DNA of 48,117 nt, from NCBI GenBank assembly GCA_944332225.1, contig CALVJO010000009.1, positions 1-48,117 on the forward strand. Direction: 5' to 3'. Under the pieces are notes generated by a model. It was not told the DNA's origin. It did no database searches and was given only the letters and a program-made list of their open reading frames with translations. The position numbers were made by a program, and so were the translations under genes. The first letter of the stretch is position 1, and every line of letters starts with the position of its first letter. The stretch comes from an uncultured Bacilli bacterium. Lineage in GTDB: Bacteria > Bacillota_I > Bacilli_A > RFN20 > CAG-449. Positions 25,283 through 34,066 of the stretch are shown here, piece after piece.

Positions 25283-27170
25283 TCCTAATAACAGAAAAAA
25301 TAATTTAACTCCTATTCAAGTTTTAAAGAGAATCTTTGGTTATATTTGGAGAGATTATAAAAAGATCTTCATCGTAGTTATTTTCGCTATTGTGATATCT
25401 GGAGTAGTTTCAGCAATCAATACTATCTTCATTCAAGTCTTAATCGATAACTATATCAATCCGATGATGAAGGATCCTACAATCATCGATACGACTATGA
25501 GCGAATTAAATATCGTCTTATTAGTTGTTGGAGGATTATATATTCTCGCGGTTATCGCTATTTATATCTACACAAGACTTATGGCTGTCATCTCTCAAGG
25601 AATCTTAAAGAATATTAGAGATGATATGTTCAATCACATGCAAAAGTTGCCGATTTCATATTTTGATGGTCATACTCACGGCGACATCATGTCTTATTAC
25701 ACGAATGATACTGATACTTTAAGACAATTCATCTCTATGTCATTACCTCAGATGATTAACTGTATCGTATTAATCGTCTGTAACTTAATTGCTATGTTCT
25801 ATCTTAACTGGATCTTAGCAATCGTGGTATTAGTCTTAACTTCATTAATTGTTTTATTCACAAGAGTGTTAGTTAAGAGATCCGCTAAATACTTCAAGGA
25901 AACTCAAATTTGCTTAGCTGAAGAAACTGGATTTATCGAAGAGTATACCGATGGTCAAAAAGTCATTAAGGTCTTCAATCATGAAAGAAAGGCTGAGCAA
26001 GCATTCGATGTATTAAATAATGAATTATGTAAAGCTGCCACCAGCGCGAATAAATATTCTAATATTTTGATGCCTGCTGCTAATAACTTAGGTAACTTAG
26101 CTTATATCTTAGTTGCCTTAATTGGAGCAATTCTCCTCATTCAATTCAATTTATTTGAGGTAGGTACCATCGTCGCTTTCGTTAACTTCACCAAAGCTTT
26201 CATCAATCCGATTGGTCAAGTAGCTCAACAATTATCCTTCGTGATTTTAGCCCTTGCTGGAGGTGGACGTATCTTTACATTCATGGATGAAAAAGTAGAA
26301 GAAGACGAAGGATATGTCACTTTAGTCAATGTTAACGTCAAAGAAGATGGAACAATTGAAGAATCTCCTAAGAGAACTGGAAAATGGGCTTGGAAACATT
26401 ATCATAAGGATACTAATACAGTTACCTATATTCCTCTTAAAGGAGATATCGTCTTTGAAGATGTCTGCTTTGGCTACACCAAAGAAAAAGAGATCTTGCA
26501 TCATATAAATCTATACGCAAGACCAGGTCAGAAGGTAGCCTTCGTTGGAGCTACAGGTGCTGGCAAAACTACGATTACTAACTTAATTAATCGATTCTAT
26601 GATATTAATTCAGGAAAGATTAGATATGATGGAATCAATATCGAAAAGATTAAAAAAGAAGATTTAAGACAATCTTTAGGAATCGTTTTACAAGATACTA
26701 ACCTCTTTACTGGAACAGTTATGGATAATATCCGTTATGGAAAAGAAGATGCAACCGATGAAGAATGTATAGCCGCGGCTAAACTAGCTAACGCAGATGA
26801 CTTCATCAGAATGTTACCTGATGGATATAATACTTTCTTAACAAATGGAGGAACATCTCTCTCTCAAGGTCAAAGACAGCTTCTAGCCATCGCAAGAGCT
26901 GCAGTCAGCAATCCTCCGGTTATGATTCTTGATGAAGCTACTTCCTCAATCGATACTAGAACTGAACGCTTAGTTCAAAAAGGTATGGATGCCTTGATGG
27001 AAAATAGAACAGTATTCGTCATCGCTCATAGATTATCAACTGTTCAAAACTCCGATGTAATCATGGTCTTAGATCACGGAACGATTATTGAAAGAGGAAC
27101 TCACGATCAATTAATCGCCCAAAAAGGTGTTTACTATCAACTCTATACCGGCGTGTTTGAATTAGAATAA
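25275..27170 (+). CDS. ABC exporter half-transporter B (catalytic subunit)
   Basis: Partner half-transporter of 631 residues with six transmembrane helices (about 35-330). The extended linker between membrane and ATPase parts (about 340-395, including KWAWKHYHKD) is typical of LmrD-like subunits. Walker A is GATGAGKTT (about 424), Walker B MILDEATSS with the catalytic Glu (about 549), and the switch His is present in VIAHRLS (about 582). The signature is LSQGQRQ, with Gln in place of the second Gly-facing residue, as expected in the partner of a degenerate subunit. Together the two form an asymmetric exporter of drugs or amphipathic compounds at the cytoplasmic membrane. A terminator follows at 27188-27210. 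Confidence 0.94.
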   Translation: MTNPNNRKNNLTPIQVLKRIFGYIWRDYKKIFIVVIFAIVISGVVSAINTIFIQVLIDNYINPMMKDPTIIDTTMSELNIVLLVVGGLYILAVIAIYIYTRLMAVISQGILKNIRDDMFNHMQKLPISYFDGHTHGDIMSYYTNDTDTLRQFISMSLPQMINCIVLIVCNLIAMFYLNWILAIVVLVLTSLIVLFTRVLVKRSAKYFKETQICLAEETGFIEEYTDGQKVIKVFNHERKAEQAFDVLNNELCKAATSANKYSNILMPAANNLGNLAYILVALIGAILLIQFNLFEVGTIVAFVNFTKAFINPIGQVAQQLSFVILALAGGGRIFTFMDEKVEEDEGYVTLVNVNVKEDGTIEESPKRTGKWAWKHYHKDTNTVTYIPLKGDIVFEDVCFGYTKEKEILHHINLYARPGQKVAFVGATGAGKTTITNLINRFYDINSGKIRYDGINIEKIKKEDLRQSLGIVLQDTNLFTGTVMDNIRYGKEDATDEECIAAAKLANADDFIRMLPDGYNTFLTNGGTSLSQGQRQLLAIARAAVSNPPVMILDEATSSIDTRTERLVQKGMDALMENRTVFVIAHRLSTVQNSDVIMVLDHGTIIERGTHDQLIAQKGVYYQLYTGVFELE

Positions 27171-27187
27171 TCATTCTTATGAAATTT

Positions 27188-27210
27188 AGAGGCTTAAATG
27201 CCTCTTTTTT
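27188..27210 (+). terminator. Rho-independent terminator of the marR-ABC operon
   Basis: AGAGGC (27188-27193) pairs with GCCTCT (27200-27205), followed by T residues, 18 bp after the last stop codon. Confidence 0.85.
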
Positions 27211-27288
27211 CTTGCCTTGATAAATGTAAATCTATATCTATAAATTCATATAAGTAAGACTTAATAACTTCATTGAATCTGGTGATGA

Positions 27289-27648
27289 TGTTTCGATGCT
27301 TGCGGATTATTCTTAGATGGAGACACATATACTGTTTATTATTTAAGTGTTGAAGACGCGAATATTAAAATTGGAGAAACTTACTCTAATATCGTTTTAA
27401 AACACGGAAACGTTGTAACCTTATCTTCAAAAGATTATGCCTATGAAGACACCGTCAAATGCGCGGAGATTCAAGATTTGAGCCTTGATGGAAATAAAGT
27501 ATATGATTATGAAGATTATTTATCTTCTCGACGTAATTCTAATCTTATAATTATTATTGGTTTTGCCGTCATGGGAGGAATAATGACCTTGGTTGGTTTG
27601 TTCGCTTTAATAAAGAGTTCCTCTAAAAAGAAAGATAAAATAGCTTAA
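27289..27648 (+). pseudogene. 3' remnant of a small membrane-protein gene
   Basis: The frame is open for 119 codons from a TGA at 27286-27288 to a TAA at 27646-27648, with no ATG, GTG or TTG near its 5' end and no ribosome-binding site. The translation looks real: GDTYTVYYLSVEDANIKIG, then a charged stretch, one transmembrane helix (NLIIIIGFAVMGGIMTLVGL) and a basic tail SSKKKDKIA. The N-terminal part is missing or shifted into another frame upstream. It has CGCG sites like the native genes, so it is probably a decaying backbone gene. I do not recognise the family. Confidence 0.6.
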
Positions 27649-27732
27649 ATTAATTCATTATTATTATTTTCACGATTAAATTAGGCATTAATTGCGATTA
27701 TTGAATAATTATCATTTAAAAGCTAGCTAAAC

Positions 27733-27764
27733 AAAAACCACGATTATTGCTTTCGTGGTTTTTT
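27733..27764. terminator. Bidirectional terminator after FGGY kinase gene
   Basis: AAAACCACGA (27734-27743) pairs with TCGTGGTTTT (27753-27762) and has T runs on both sides. It is 8 bp beyond the stop of the leftward kinase gene. Confidence 0.85.
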
Positions 27765-27771
27765 GATTCAA

Positions 27772-29322
27772 TTAGAATTTTTCGTTTACGATTGCCCGAA
27801 CATCTCCATAGACTTTTTTAAGCGACGGATAGAGTTTTAAATAGACATTTCGATAAATATATTCATATTGTTCATGCTTCTTCTTATCTGGATAGAAGAC
27901 ATTTTTATACTTTACCATGCTCTTTTTGCATTCTTCATATGAAGCAAATTTATTAATAGCCATGAACCCTACCATAGCTGCGCCGAGAGAGGAAGTTTCT
28001 GTGGTTATTGATTGATATACTGGAAGATTAAATATATCCGCGGTTATCTGTAAAATAACATTAGAATGAGAGCCTCCACCTGAAACAACTAAAGCATTAA
28101 CTTTACCTGGTTCTTTCTTTTCAATCCGTTCCATGCCTTCTCTTAAAGCAAAACCGATTCCTTCGATGATTGCTCTAAAAATATGGTATTTAGTATGACG
28201 TTCAGAAAAGCCAACGATTGAACCTCTTGCGTTAGGTCTTTCTAGACATGGTCCCCAATAAGGTTGTAAGACTAATCCTTCGCTTCCAGGAGGAATATCT
28301 TTTATTTTTTCATCTAGATAATCAAATAATTCATGATCTGATTTAAAATCTTTAGTCTCATCTTTGCAGCATTCATTTTTAAACCAGTTTAACATCCAGA
28401 ATCCTCGATAGACTTGAAGCTCAGAATTATAAGATCCATTCTGCGCGGAAGTATAGGCTGGGAGGAATGGAGATGGCTCAACATACTTTTTTGAAGTGAT
28501 TGCTACAGTTGAAGCCGTTCCATATGATATTGAAGCTAAAGAAGAATCGATGCATCCATTACCTAAACATTCTAATGATTTATCAGATCCTGAACCGAAT
28601 AATGGAATTGGTTTTGTTGCTCCAAGCATAGAAAGTATTTCAGGTTTTAAATACCCAATTATCTCACCAGGTTTTTTTAACTCACAGTAAGTTGATTTAT
28701 CGATATCGAAAACTTTAGATTTAATAGAATGCTTAGAATACCATGAAGCTTTCTTATAATCTATCGGATAATGACCTACAATAGAGGCAACAGTATCCGT
28801 TAAATTTCCAGTTAAGCAATAATTTATGTAAGTTGAGATATTTACATATTTTTTGGTTTTATCATAAATATCTCTTTGATATTGTTTGACCCAATGCGCG
28901 GCAGTTTTCATTCTTTGGAATCTAACAAAAGAAGACATGCCAACCATTTTAAATAAAAATTTTTGATATAAAGGTAAAGGTTTAATATCTGTTGCAATTC
29001 TTTGATCTAGCCAAAGGATGCAAGGTCTTAATACTTTATTATCTTTATCTAAGAACACCGCGGTGTCTCTAAAGGTGGTGACAACGCAGCCTTTAATATC
29101 ATCTACGAGGTCTACTATTTTTTGCTTAATTGACTTTATAGCTTTAACAATATATTCAAAATAGGTATCAGGATTTTGTTCGCATACTCCAGGTTCATTA
29201 TCTAAATATAAAGGATCGTATTTTTCCTTGCTTAAGGCAACTATCTCCCCGTGTTCATCAATAAGTGACGCGCGCGCGGATTGGGTCCCTAAATCTAGAC
29301 ACAATATTAAATCATTACTCAT
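27772..29322 (-). CDS. FGGY-family carbohydrate kinase
   Basis: ATP-dependent sugar or polyol kinase, 516 residues. The N-terminal phosphate-1 motif is LCLDLGTQSARASLID, with the typical GVCEQNPDTYFEYIV behind it. The C-terminal ATPase domain carries LVVSGGGSHSNVILQITADI and an ETSSLGAAMVG stretch, both family signatures. It resembles xylulokinase/YgcE-like members, but the substrate cannot be fixed from sequence alone. No transporter, isomerase or regulator lies next to it. A GAGGATATT ribosome-binding site precedes the ATG. Confidence 0.88.
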   Translation of the reverse strand: MSNDLILCLDLGTQSARASLIDEHGEIVALSKEKYDPLYLDNEPGVCEQNPDTYFEYIVKAIKSIKQKIVDLVDDIKGCVVTTFRDTAVFLDKDNKVLRPCILWLDQRIATDIKPLPLYQKFLFKMVGMSSFVRFQRMKTAAHWVKQYQRDIYDKTKKYVNISTYINYCLTGNLTDTVASIVGHYPIDYKKASWYSKHSIKSKVFDIDKSTYCELKKPGEIIGYLKPEILSMLGATKPIPLFGSGSDKSLECLGNGCIDSSLASISYGTASTVAITSKKYVEPSPFLPAYTSAQNGSYNSELQVYRGFWMLNWFKNECCKDETKDFKSDHELFDYLDEKIKDIPPGSEGLVLQPYWGPCLERPNARGSIVGFSERHTKYHIFRAIIEGIGFALREGMERIEKKEPGKVNALVVSGGGSHSNVILQITADIFNLPVYQSITTETSSLGAAMVGFMAINKFASYEECKKSMVKYKNVFYPDKKKHEQYEYIYRNVYLKLYPSLKKVYGDVRAIVNEKF

Positions 29323-29379
29323 AATATCCTCGTTTCTACTTCATAATTATAATAAATGTGACCTATTAGTCAATAATTG

Positions 29380-29416
29380 ATAATAGGCAGTAAAAACAAT
29401 ACTGCCTATTATTTTT
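29380..29416 (+). terminator. Terminator-like hairpin without an upstream gene
   Basis: ATAATAGGCAGTA (29380-29392) pairs perfectly over 13 bp with TACTGCCTATTAT (29400-29412), followed by TTTTA on the plus strand. Upstream on that strand lies only the start of a leftward gene. It stands about 160 bp before cdaA, so it could end a short leader or a small RNA. Confidence 0.6.
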
Positions 29417-29547
29417 AATAAAATCTAACGATAGTCATAATTTTGCAATATGATTTTTTTGCTTCACCTATTTTATTAATTTACATTAATAATTTGTAAA
29501 TCAATTATTCACTTTTTAAAAAAAATTATTTTTATTGCATTAACGTG

Positions 29548-29556
29548 TGTTATACT
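29548..29556 (+). promoter_or_regulatory. Extended -10 promoter of cdaA
   Basis: TGT-TATACT is an extended -10 element (TGn plus near-consensus hexamer), 18 bp before the cdaA ATG. The ribosome-binding site GAGG lies between. No good -35 hexamer is visible. Confidence 0.5.
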
Positions 29557-29574
29557 TGAATAGAGGTAACAAAA

Positions 29575-30414
29575 ATGCTTTTCTTCACGAATTCTTTAAT
29601 GTCAGCAATTCAAATTTCTAATATCGTAGTCGGAATCATCGTCTTTATCGCTTTTAGCGTTATTAATATCATCATATTTCATCAAATACCTGCAATATAT
29701 GCTTTATTATCTTCTTTATTAGTTGGATTAATTCTCACTTACTGCGGGCTTTCTATTCCTGGAACTATTTTATTAATTTTCTCGATAGTTCTTCTAACCA
29801 TATTCTATTTTGTTAATATAGCATCTATTCGTCATCTTCTTTCCTTGCCTGCAAAGAAGATTAAATCAAATCAAACTAAATATAATAAACAAGATTTATA
29901 TAGGAAAATTGATGACACCGTCCATTCTTTATCTAAATCTAAGACTGGCGCGTTAATCACTTTTGAAAGATCAACAAATCTTGATGATTATATGAAAAAC
30001 GGAACGATTATAAACGCGCCGGTATCTCAAGAATTATTAGAGACTATCTTCTATGAAGGAACCCGTCTCCATGATGGCGCGGTTATCATTCGAGGCAACA
30101 TGATAGTCGCTGCTTCAGTTTACTACACTCCTACCACCAGAGCCTTAAATGGTAAATTTGGTTCTCGTCACAGAGCAGCCTTTGGCATCAGCGAAGTTAC
30201 TGATTCAGTAACAGTCGTAGTCTCTGAGGAAACTGGAAGAGTCTCTATAGCCCATGAAGGTGTTCTTGAATCTATTCCATTAGATTCATTCTTATCTGAG
30301 TTTACTGACATGATGGCTTTAGATGAAAATAAGATATCTAATGATAATCAAAGTAATAAAACTAAGAAGAAAAGAAATCTCTTATCCTTTATTAGAAAAG
30401 GTGAACAAGAATAA
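29575..30414 (+). CDS. cdaA: Diadenylate cyclase, CdaA type
   Basis: Makes cyclic di-AMP from two ATP at the membrane; c-di-AMP controls potassium and osmolyte balance and cell-wall homeostasis. The protein has three hydrophobic segments in the first 85 residues, a basic linker, and a DAC domain with the two catalytic motifs LHDGA (DGA at 167-169) and GSRHR (RHR at 198-200), plus SEETGRVSIAHEG. At 279 residues it is normal for CdaA. The usual neighbours cdaR (ybbR) and glmM are absent: a terminator, a tandem repeat and an apparently imported ATPase gene follow directly. Confidence 0.95.
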   Translation: MLFFTNSLMSAIQISNIVVGIIVFIAFSVINIIIFHQIPAIYALLSSLLVGLILTYCGLSIPGTILLIFSIVLLTIFYFVNIASIRHLLSLPAKKIKSNQTKYNKQDLYRKIDDTVHSLSKSKTGALITFERSTNLDDYMKNGTIINAPVSQELLETIFYEGTRLHDGAVIIRGNMIVAASVYYTPTTRALNGKFGSRHRAAFGISEVTDSVTVVVSEETGRVSIAHEGVLESIPLDSFLSEFTDMMALDENKISNDNQSNKTKKKRNLLSFIRKGEQE

Positions 30415-30468
30415 TAAACACCATTAGAACTCTTTAATTAGGAAAAGAAAATATAAGCCTATGCTAAT

Positions 30469-30491
30469 AAGCGCGATGATTGCGCTTTTTT
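30469..30491 (+). terminator. Rho-independent terminator of cdaA
   Basis: AAGCGC (30469-30474) pairs with GCGCTT (30482-30487), followed by T residues. Its 3' arm and T run form the first of three 33-bp repeats. Confidence 0.75.
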
Positions 30492-30575
30492 AATATTTTC
30501 TCAATTTACTGATTGCGCTTTTTTAATATTTCTTAAGTTCCATGATTGCGCTTTTTAATTTTTTTGTATAATATA
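30477..30575. repeat. Three 33-bp tandem repeats
   Basis: Units start at 30477, 30510 and 30543, exactly 33 bp apart. Each begins TGATTGCGCTTTTT; units 1 and 2 agree over the first 22 bases and diverge afterwards. Unit 3 ends in TATAAT (30567-30572), the probable -10 box of the following ATPase gene. Confidence 0.85.
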
Positions 30576-30599
30576 ACTGCATAAAGAAGGTGTTCAAAT

Positions 30600-31958
30600 A
30601 TGTTTAAGAGAAAAATATATGAAAAATTGCTAAAATGGAAAAATGAGTCTAAAGGCGAAACAGCAATTCTTGTGGAAGGGGCACGAAGAATTGGTAAATC
30701 TACTATCGTAGAGGAGTTTGCAAAAGAAAATTATAAAAGTTACATTCTTATTGATTTTTCCAAAGTTTCAAATTCTGTTAAAGAAGCATTTAATAACCTT
30801 CTTAATGATTTAGACTCTCTATTTATGGTGCTATCACTAGAATTTGATACTCCATTATACCAACGAGAATCAGTAATTGTTTTTGATGAGGTACAAAAAT
30901 TCCCTAGAGCTAGGGAAGCTATTAAACATTTAGTTAAAGATGGAAGATATGATTATATTGAAACAGGTTCCTTAATATCAATAAAGGAGAATGTAAAAGA
31001 TATTCTTATTCCTTCAGAAGAACAAAGCATAAAGATGTTTCCAATGGATTTTGAAGAATTTGCTTGGGCATTAGGAGAAGGAATGATAATTGAATACATT
31101 AGAGATTGTTTTGAAAAGAGAGTCCCATTACATGATTCAATTCACAAAAAAGCAATGTTTCTATTTAAACAGTATATGCTTGTAGGCGGAATGCCTAAAG
31201 CAATAGATAAATTTATTTCTTACGGTAAGCAATTTGTTGAATGCGAAAAAGAAAAAAGAAATATATTAAAAACATATCGTGATGATATTCATAAAATAGA
31301 TAGAGCGTACAAAGCGAAAGTCCTATCAATTTTCGACCAAATCCCATCTTTTCTTTCTCAACATGAAAAACGAGTAAAAATTAAATCTATTTCTACTGAT
31401 ACTACCTCGATTGATTACGAGGAAACATTCTTTTGGCTAAGTGATTCGATGATTTGTAATGAATGCTTCCTATGTACAGATCCTAACTTAGGATTATCAT
31501 TAAATGAAAAAAGAAATTATGTAAAGTGCTATATGGGAGACACTGGATTACTTTTGACACATACATTTGATGAAAATAATGAAGGACAAACAAATTATCA
31601 TAAAGAATTATTATCAGATAAATTATCAATTAATAAAGGCATGTTTTTTGAAAACATGATTGCTCAAATGCTTGTTTCAAATGGACACAAATTATATTTT
31701 TATACTAGATATAATGAAGAAAAGCATAGAAATGACATAGAAATAGATTTTTTACTGACAACTGGGAATAAAGTATCTCAAAAGTTAATTCCATTAGAAG
31801 TCAAATCCTCCAAATCATATAAGGTAGAATCAATGAAAAAATTTATTGAGAAATTTAATGATAGAATTGATAAGGCATATATAATTCATCCCAAGAATTT
31901 ATCCATTAGAGAAGATGGAATTATATGTATTCCTGCATATATGACAATTTGCTTATAA
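30600..31958 (+). CDS. AAA_14/DUF4143 ATPase with nuclease-like C-terminus
   Basis: A 452-residue ATPase. Walker A GARRIGKST is at residues 27-35, Walker B VIVFDEVQ at about 92-99 and a sensor-like ETGSLIS follows. The C-terminal DUF4143 region has the PD-(D/E)XK-like pattern EIDFLL, then PLEVKSS, so its nuclease-like residues are intact. Family members are scattered through gut bacterial genomes and their role is unknown. The gene has its own promoter and terminator and no CGCG site, unlike its neighbours, suggesting recent import between cdaA and deoD. Two relatives are at 35359 and 40393. Confidence 0.85.
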   Translation: MFKRKIYEKLLKWKNESKGETAILVEGARRIGKSTIVEEFAKENYKSYILIDFSKVSNSVKEAFNNLLNDLDSLFMVLSLEFDTPLYQRESVIVFDEVQKFPRAREAIKHLVKDGRYDYIETGSLISIKENVKDILIPSEEQSIKMFPMDFEEFAWALGEGMIIEYIRDCFEKRVPLHDSIHKKAMFLFKQYMLVGGMPKAIDKFISYGKQFVECEKEKRNILKTYRDDIHKIDRAYKAKVLSIFDQIPSFLSQHEKRVKIKSISTDTTSIDYEETFFWLSDSMICNECFLCTDPNLGLSLNEKRNYVKCYMGDTGLLLTHTFDENNEGQTNYHKELLSDKLSINKGMFFENMIAQMLVSNGHKLYFYTRYNEEKHRNDIEIDFLLTTGNKVSQKLIPLEVKSSKSYKVESMKKFIEKFNDRIDKAYIIHPKNLSIREDGIICIPAYMTICL

Positions 31959-31970
31959 TATAGTAGAAAT

Positions 31971-32010
31971 AAAATGGATATTCACCTATATAAAGTGTCT
32001 ATCCATTTTT
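31971..32010 (+). terminator. Rho-independent terminator after the ATPase gene
   Basis: AAAATGGATA (31971-31980) pairs with TATCCATTTT (32000-32009). An inner CAC/GTG pair extends the stem, and T residues follow. Confidence 0.78.
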
Positions 32011-32108
32011 ATTTTTATCTATAATCCATTATTTAAAATGCCATTAGGTGTTTTTTTTACATCTTATTTTTGGTAAACTTTACCTAGGCAAATTTTTAGG
32101 AGGTAATT

Positions 32109-32813
32109 ATGCCAACTGCACATAATCAAGCAAAGTTAGGAGACTTTGGAAAAACTGTCTTATTGCCAGGAGATCCTTTAAGAGCAAAATTTATTGCTGA
32201 GACATTTTTAGAAGATGTTAAGCAAGTAAACTCAGTAAGAAACATGTTTGGATACACCGGTTACTATAAAGGTAAGAAAGTATCAGTCATGGGATCAGGC
32301 ATGGGAATGCCATCTTTAGGCATCTATGCAACTGAACTCTATAATGAATATGGAGTTGAATCAATTATCAGAGTCGGATCCGCGGGTTCCTATCAAAAGG
32401 AATGTGAAGTCTTTGATGTTATAATCGCTCAAGGCGCGTCAACGAATTCTTCATGGGCTTCTCAATATGATTTAAAAGGAACTTTCTCAGCCTTAGGATC
32501 CTTTGATTTATTAGAAAAAGCTTATCATAAAGCTAAAGACATGAACGTAAGAGTTCATGTCGGAAATATTCTTTCATCAGATATTTTCTATAACGATAAA
32601 CCTGAAGTTTGGAAAAATTGGGCAAGAATGGGTATCTTATGCGTTGAGATGGAAACTTATGCTTTATATTCAATCGCTGCCGCATTACATAAGAAAGCTT
32701 TAACCATTCTCACCATCTCTGATTCATTTGTCGATAGTAAGATCACTACCTCAGAAGAAAGAGAAAAATCTTTTAAAGAGATGATGGAAATTGCCTTAGA
32801 AATCGCAGAATAA
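32109..32813 (+). CDS. deoD: Purine nucleoside phosphorylase, DeoD type
   Basis: Cleaves purine (deoxy)nucleosides with phosphate into base and (deoxy)ribose 1-phosphate for purine salvage. It is a 234-residue hexameric-type enzyme. Signatures are HNQAKLGDFGKTVLLPGDPL (phosphate-binding GDPLRAK), MGMPSLGIYATEL, RVGSAGSY, VEMETYALY and a C-terminal TISDSF with the catalytic Asp. AGGAGG precedes the ATG. It heads a run of four closely spaced genes (deoD, NERD-like, HAD, membrane protein). Confidence 0.96.
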   Translation: MPTAHNQAKLGDFGKTVLLPGDPLRAKFIAETFLEDVKQVNSVRNMFGYTGYYKGKKVSVMGSGMGMPSLGIYATELYNEYGVESIIRVGSAGSYQKECEVFDVIIAQGASTNSSWASQYDLKGTFSALGSFDLLEKAYHKAKDMNVRVHVGNILSSDIFYNDKPEVWKNWARMGILCVEMETYALYSIAAALHKKALTILTISDSFVDSKITTSEEREKSFKEMMEIALEIAE

Positions 32814-32816
32814 ACC

Positions 32817-33422
32817 ATGATTTACTTTCTTATAGTCTTTATCGGTTTACTTGTATTAATATTTTTACTTGCTATTTTTTGTAAACCATTTAATCAGGCT
32901 ATCGAGAAAAAGACTTTTTCAAAGCGAGTCTATAAAAAAGTTTATAAAATAGCTAAGTATTATGACTTCTATCTACTTAATGAAGTCGCTTTAAATGTGG
33001 GTAATAAGACGATTCATTTTGATCATATCTTGTTTGGTGATAAATATATCTTCTGCATCGGAAAGAAATTTTATTCTAATGGATTAAATGGAAATGTTAG
33101 AGATGAAGAATTATTTCATCTATTAAAGAAAGATAAAACTGAATTAGTTAAAAATCCTCTTATTTTACATAATGAACGGGTTAGATATTTTCAATCTTTA
33201 TTAACAACTTCTAAAGATTTATTTGTCTCTATGGTAGTTATCAATAATTCTTGTAAATTAGATGAAAAATTAACTAAAGATCATGATTCTTTATTAGTTA
33301 ATTTAAAGAATTTAGAAAAATTAGTTAAAAGATATGAAAGAGATGAATCGGTATCAATTATTGATCCAGTTAAATTAAAAAAGCTGGTGAAAGATATCTA
33401 CGCAGTAGGAGTTAAAAACTGA
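32817..33422 (+). CDS. Membrane-anchored NERD-like protein
   Basis: A 201-residue protein with one N-terminal transmembrane helix (FLIVFIGLLVLIFLLAIF, residues 4-21), then a cytosolic domain. YYDFYLLNEVALNV, then IHFDHILFGDKYIFCIGKK, resembles the NERD (nuclease-related) domain, in which a D-H-I-L strand pair precedes a conserved Lys. The match is partial, so enzymatic activity is uncertain. The ATG is 4 nt after the deoD stop, and the 3' end overlaps the next start by 1 nt (TGATG), so it is co-translated with its neighbours. Confidence 0.6.
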   Translation: MIYFLIVFIGLLVLIFLLAIFCKPFNQAIEKKTFSKRVYKKVYKIAKYYDFYLLNEVALNVGNKTIHFDHILFGDKYIFCIGKKFYSNGLNGNVRDEELFHLLKKDKTELVKNPLILHNERVRYFQSLLTTSKDLFVSMVVINNSCKLDEKLTKDHDSLLVNLKNLEKLVKRYERDESVSIIDPVKLKKLVKDIYAVGVKN

Positions 33423-34063
33423 TGAAAGAGATTAAAAATATTATCTTTGATTTTAATGGTACCTTATTAGATGATGTAGATATCTGTTTTAATTTATTAA
33501 ATGAGATGTTAAACATGACTTCTCATCCTTCTATAAGCAAAGAAACCTATTTAAATATCTTCACTTTCCCAGTGATTGAATATTATAAAAAAGCTGGTTT
33601 CATTTTTCCTAAAGACGATTTTAAAACTTTAGCTAACTACTTTTTTAAAAAATATCATGAAAGCAAGTTTTCTCTTTCCTTATATAACGATGTCATCCCT
33701 GTATTAAATAAATTAAAAGAGGAACATTATCATTTATTTGTCTTATCTTCTTCAGAAAAAAACTTATTAGAAGAGCAATTAAAATATTATAACATCTTCT
33801 CTTACTTTGAACAGGTAATCGGACAAGATGATCTCTACGCGAAAGGTAAAGAAGAAACCTTAAAAGTCTTTATTAAAGATAACAATATCGATCCTAAACA
33901 AACTATTTTAGTCGGTGATACTGTTTATGATGGTAAGATTGCCATTAATAATAATATAACTCCTGTCTTAATAGCTAAGGGACATCAAAGCAAGGAAGTT
34001 TTAACTGAGTTAACAAAACCATTAAATAATATGAAAGAATTGTTAAAATTCTTGGAGGAATAA
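33422..34063 (+). CDS. HAD-superfamily hydrolase, phosphoglycolate phosphatase-like
   Basis: A 213-residue phosphatase with the HAD motifs in order: IIFDFNGTLLDD (motif I; the acid/base position after the nucleophile is Asn in place of the usual Asp), LFVLSSSEKNLL (motif II Ser), KGKEET (motif III Lys) and ILVGDTVYDGKIA (motif IV). A helical cap lies between motifs I and II. DFNGT variants are known in HAD phosphatases that use another general acid, so activity remains plausible. The start overlaps the previous stop (TGATG). Confidence 0.85.
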   Translation: MKEIKNIIFDFNGTLLDDVDICFNLLNEMLNMTSHPSISKETYLNIFTFPVIEYYKKAGFIFPKDDFKTLANYFFKKYHESKFSLSLYNDVIPVLNKLKEEHYHLFVLSSSEKNLLEEQLKYYNIFSYFEQVIGQDDLYAKGKEETLKVFIKDNNIDPKQTILVGDTVYDGKIAINNNITPVLIAKGHQSKEVLTELTKPLNNMKELLKFLEE

Positions 34064-34066
34064 ATC

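Noticed and set aside
23537-27170. Loss of ABC exporter function because the first ATPase domain lacks the catalytic Glu and switch His
   Set aside because: These substitutions are the normal asymmetric pattern of LmrCD/BmrCD-type heterodimers, and the partner carries the intact residues.
30477-30575. CRISPR array
   Set aside because: There are only three units, the repeats are T-rich terminator tails with short drifting remainders, and no cas gene is nearby.
32072-32084. GGTAAACTTTACC before deoD as an operator or third copy of the palindromic repeat
   Set aside because: Only the short GGTAAAC core matches, and the surrounding AGAGGAAATTT arms are absent.
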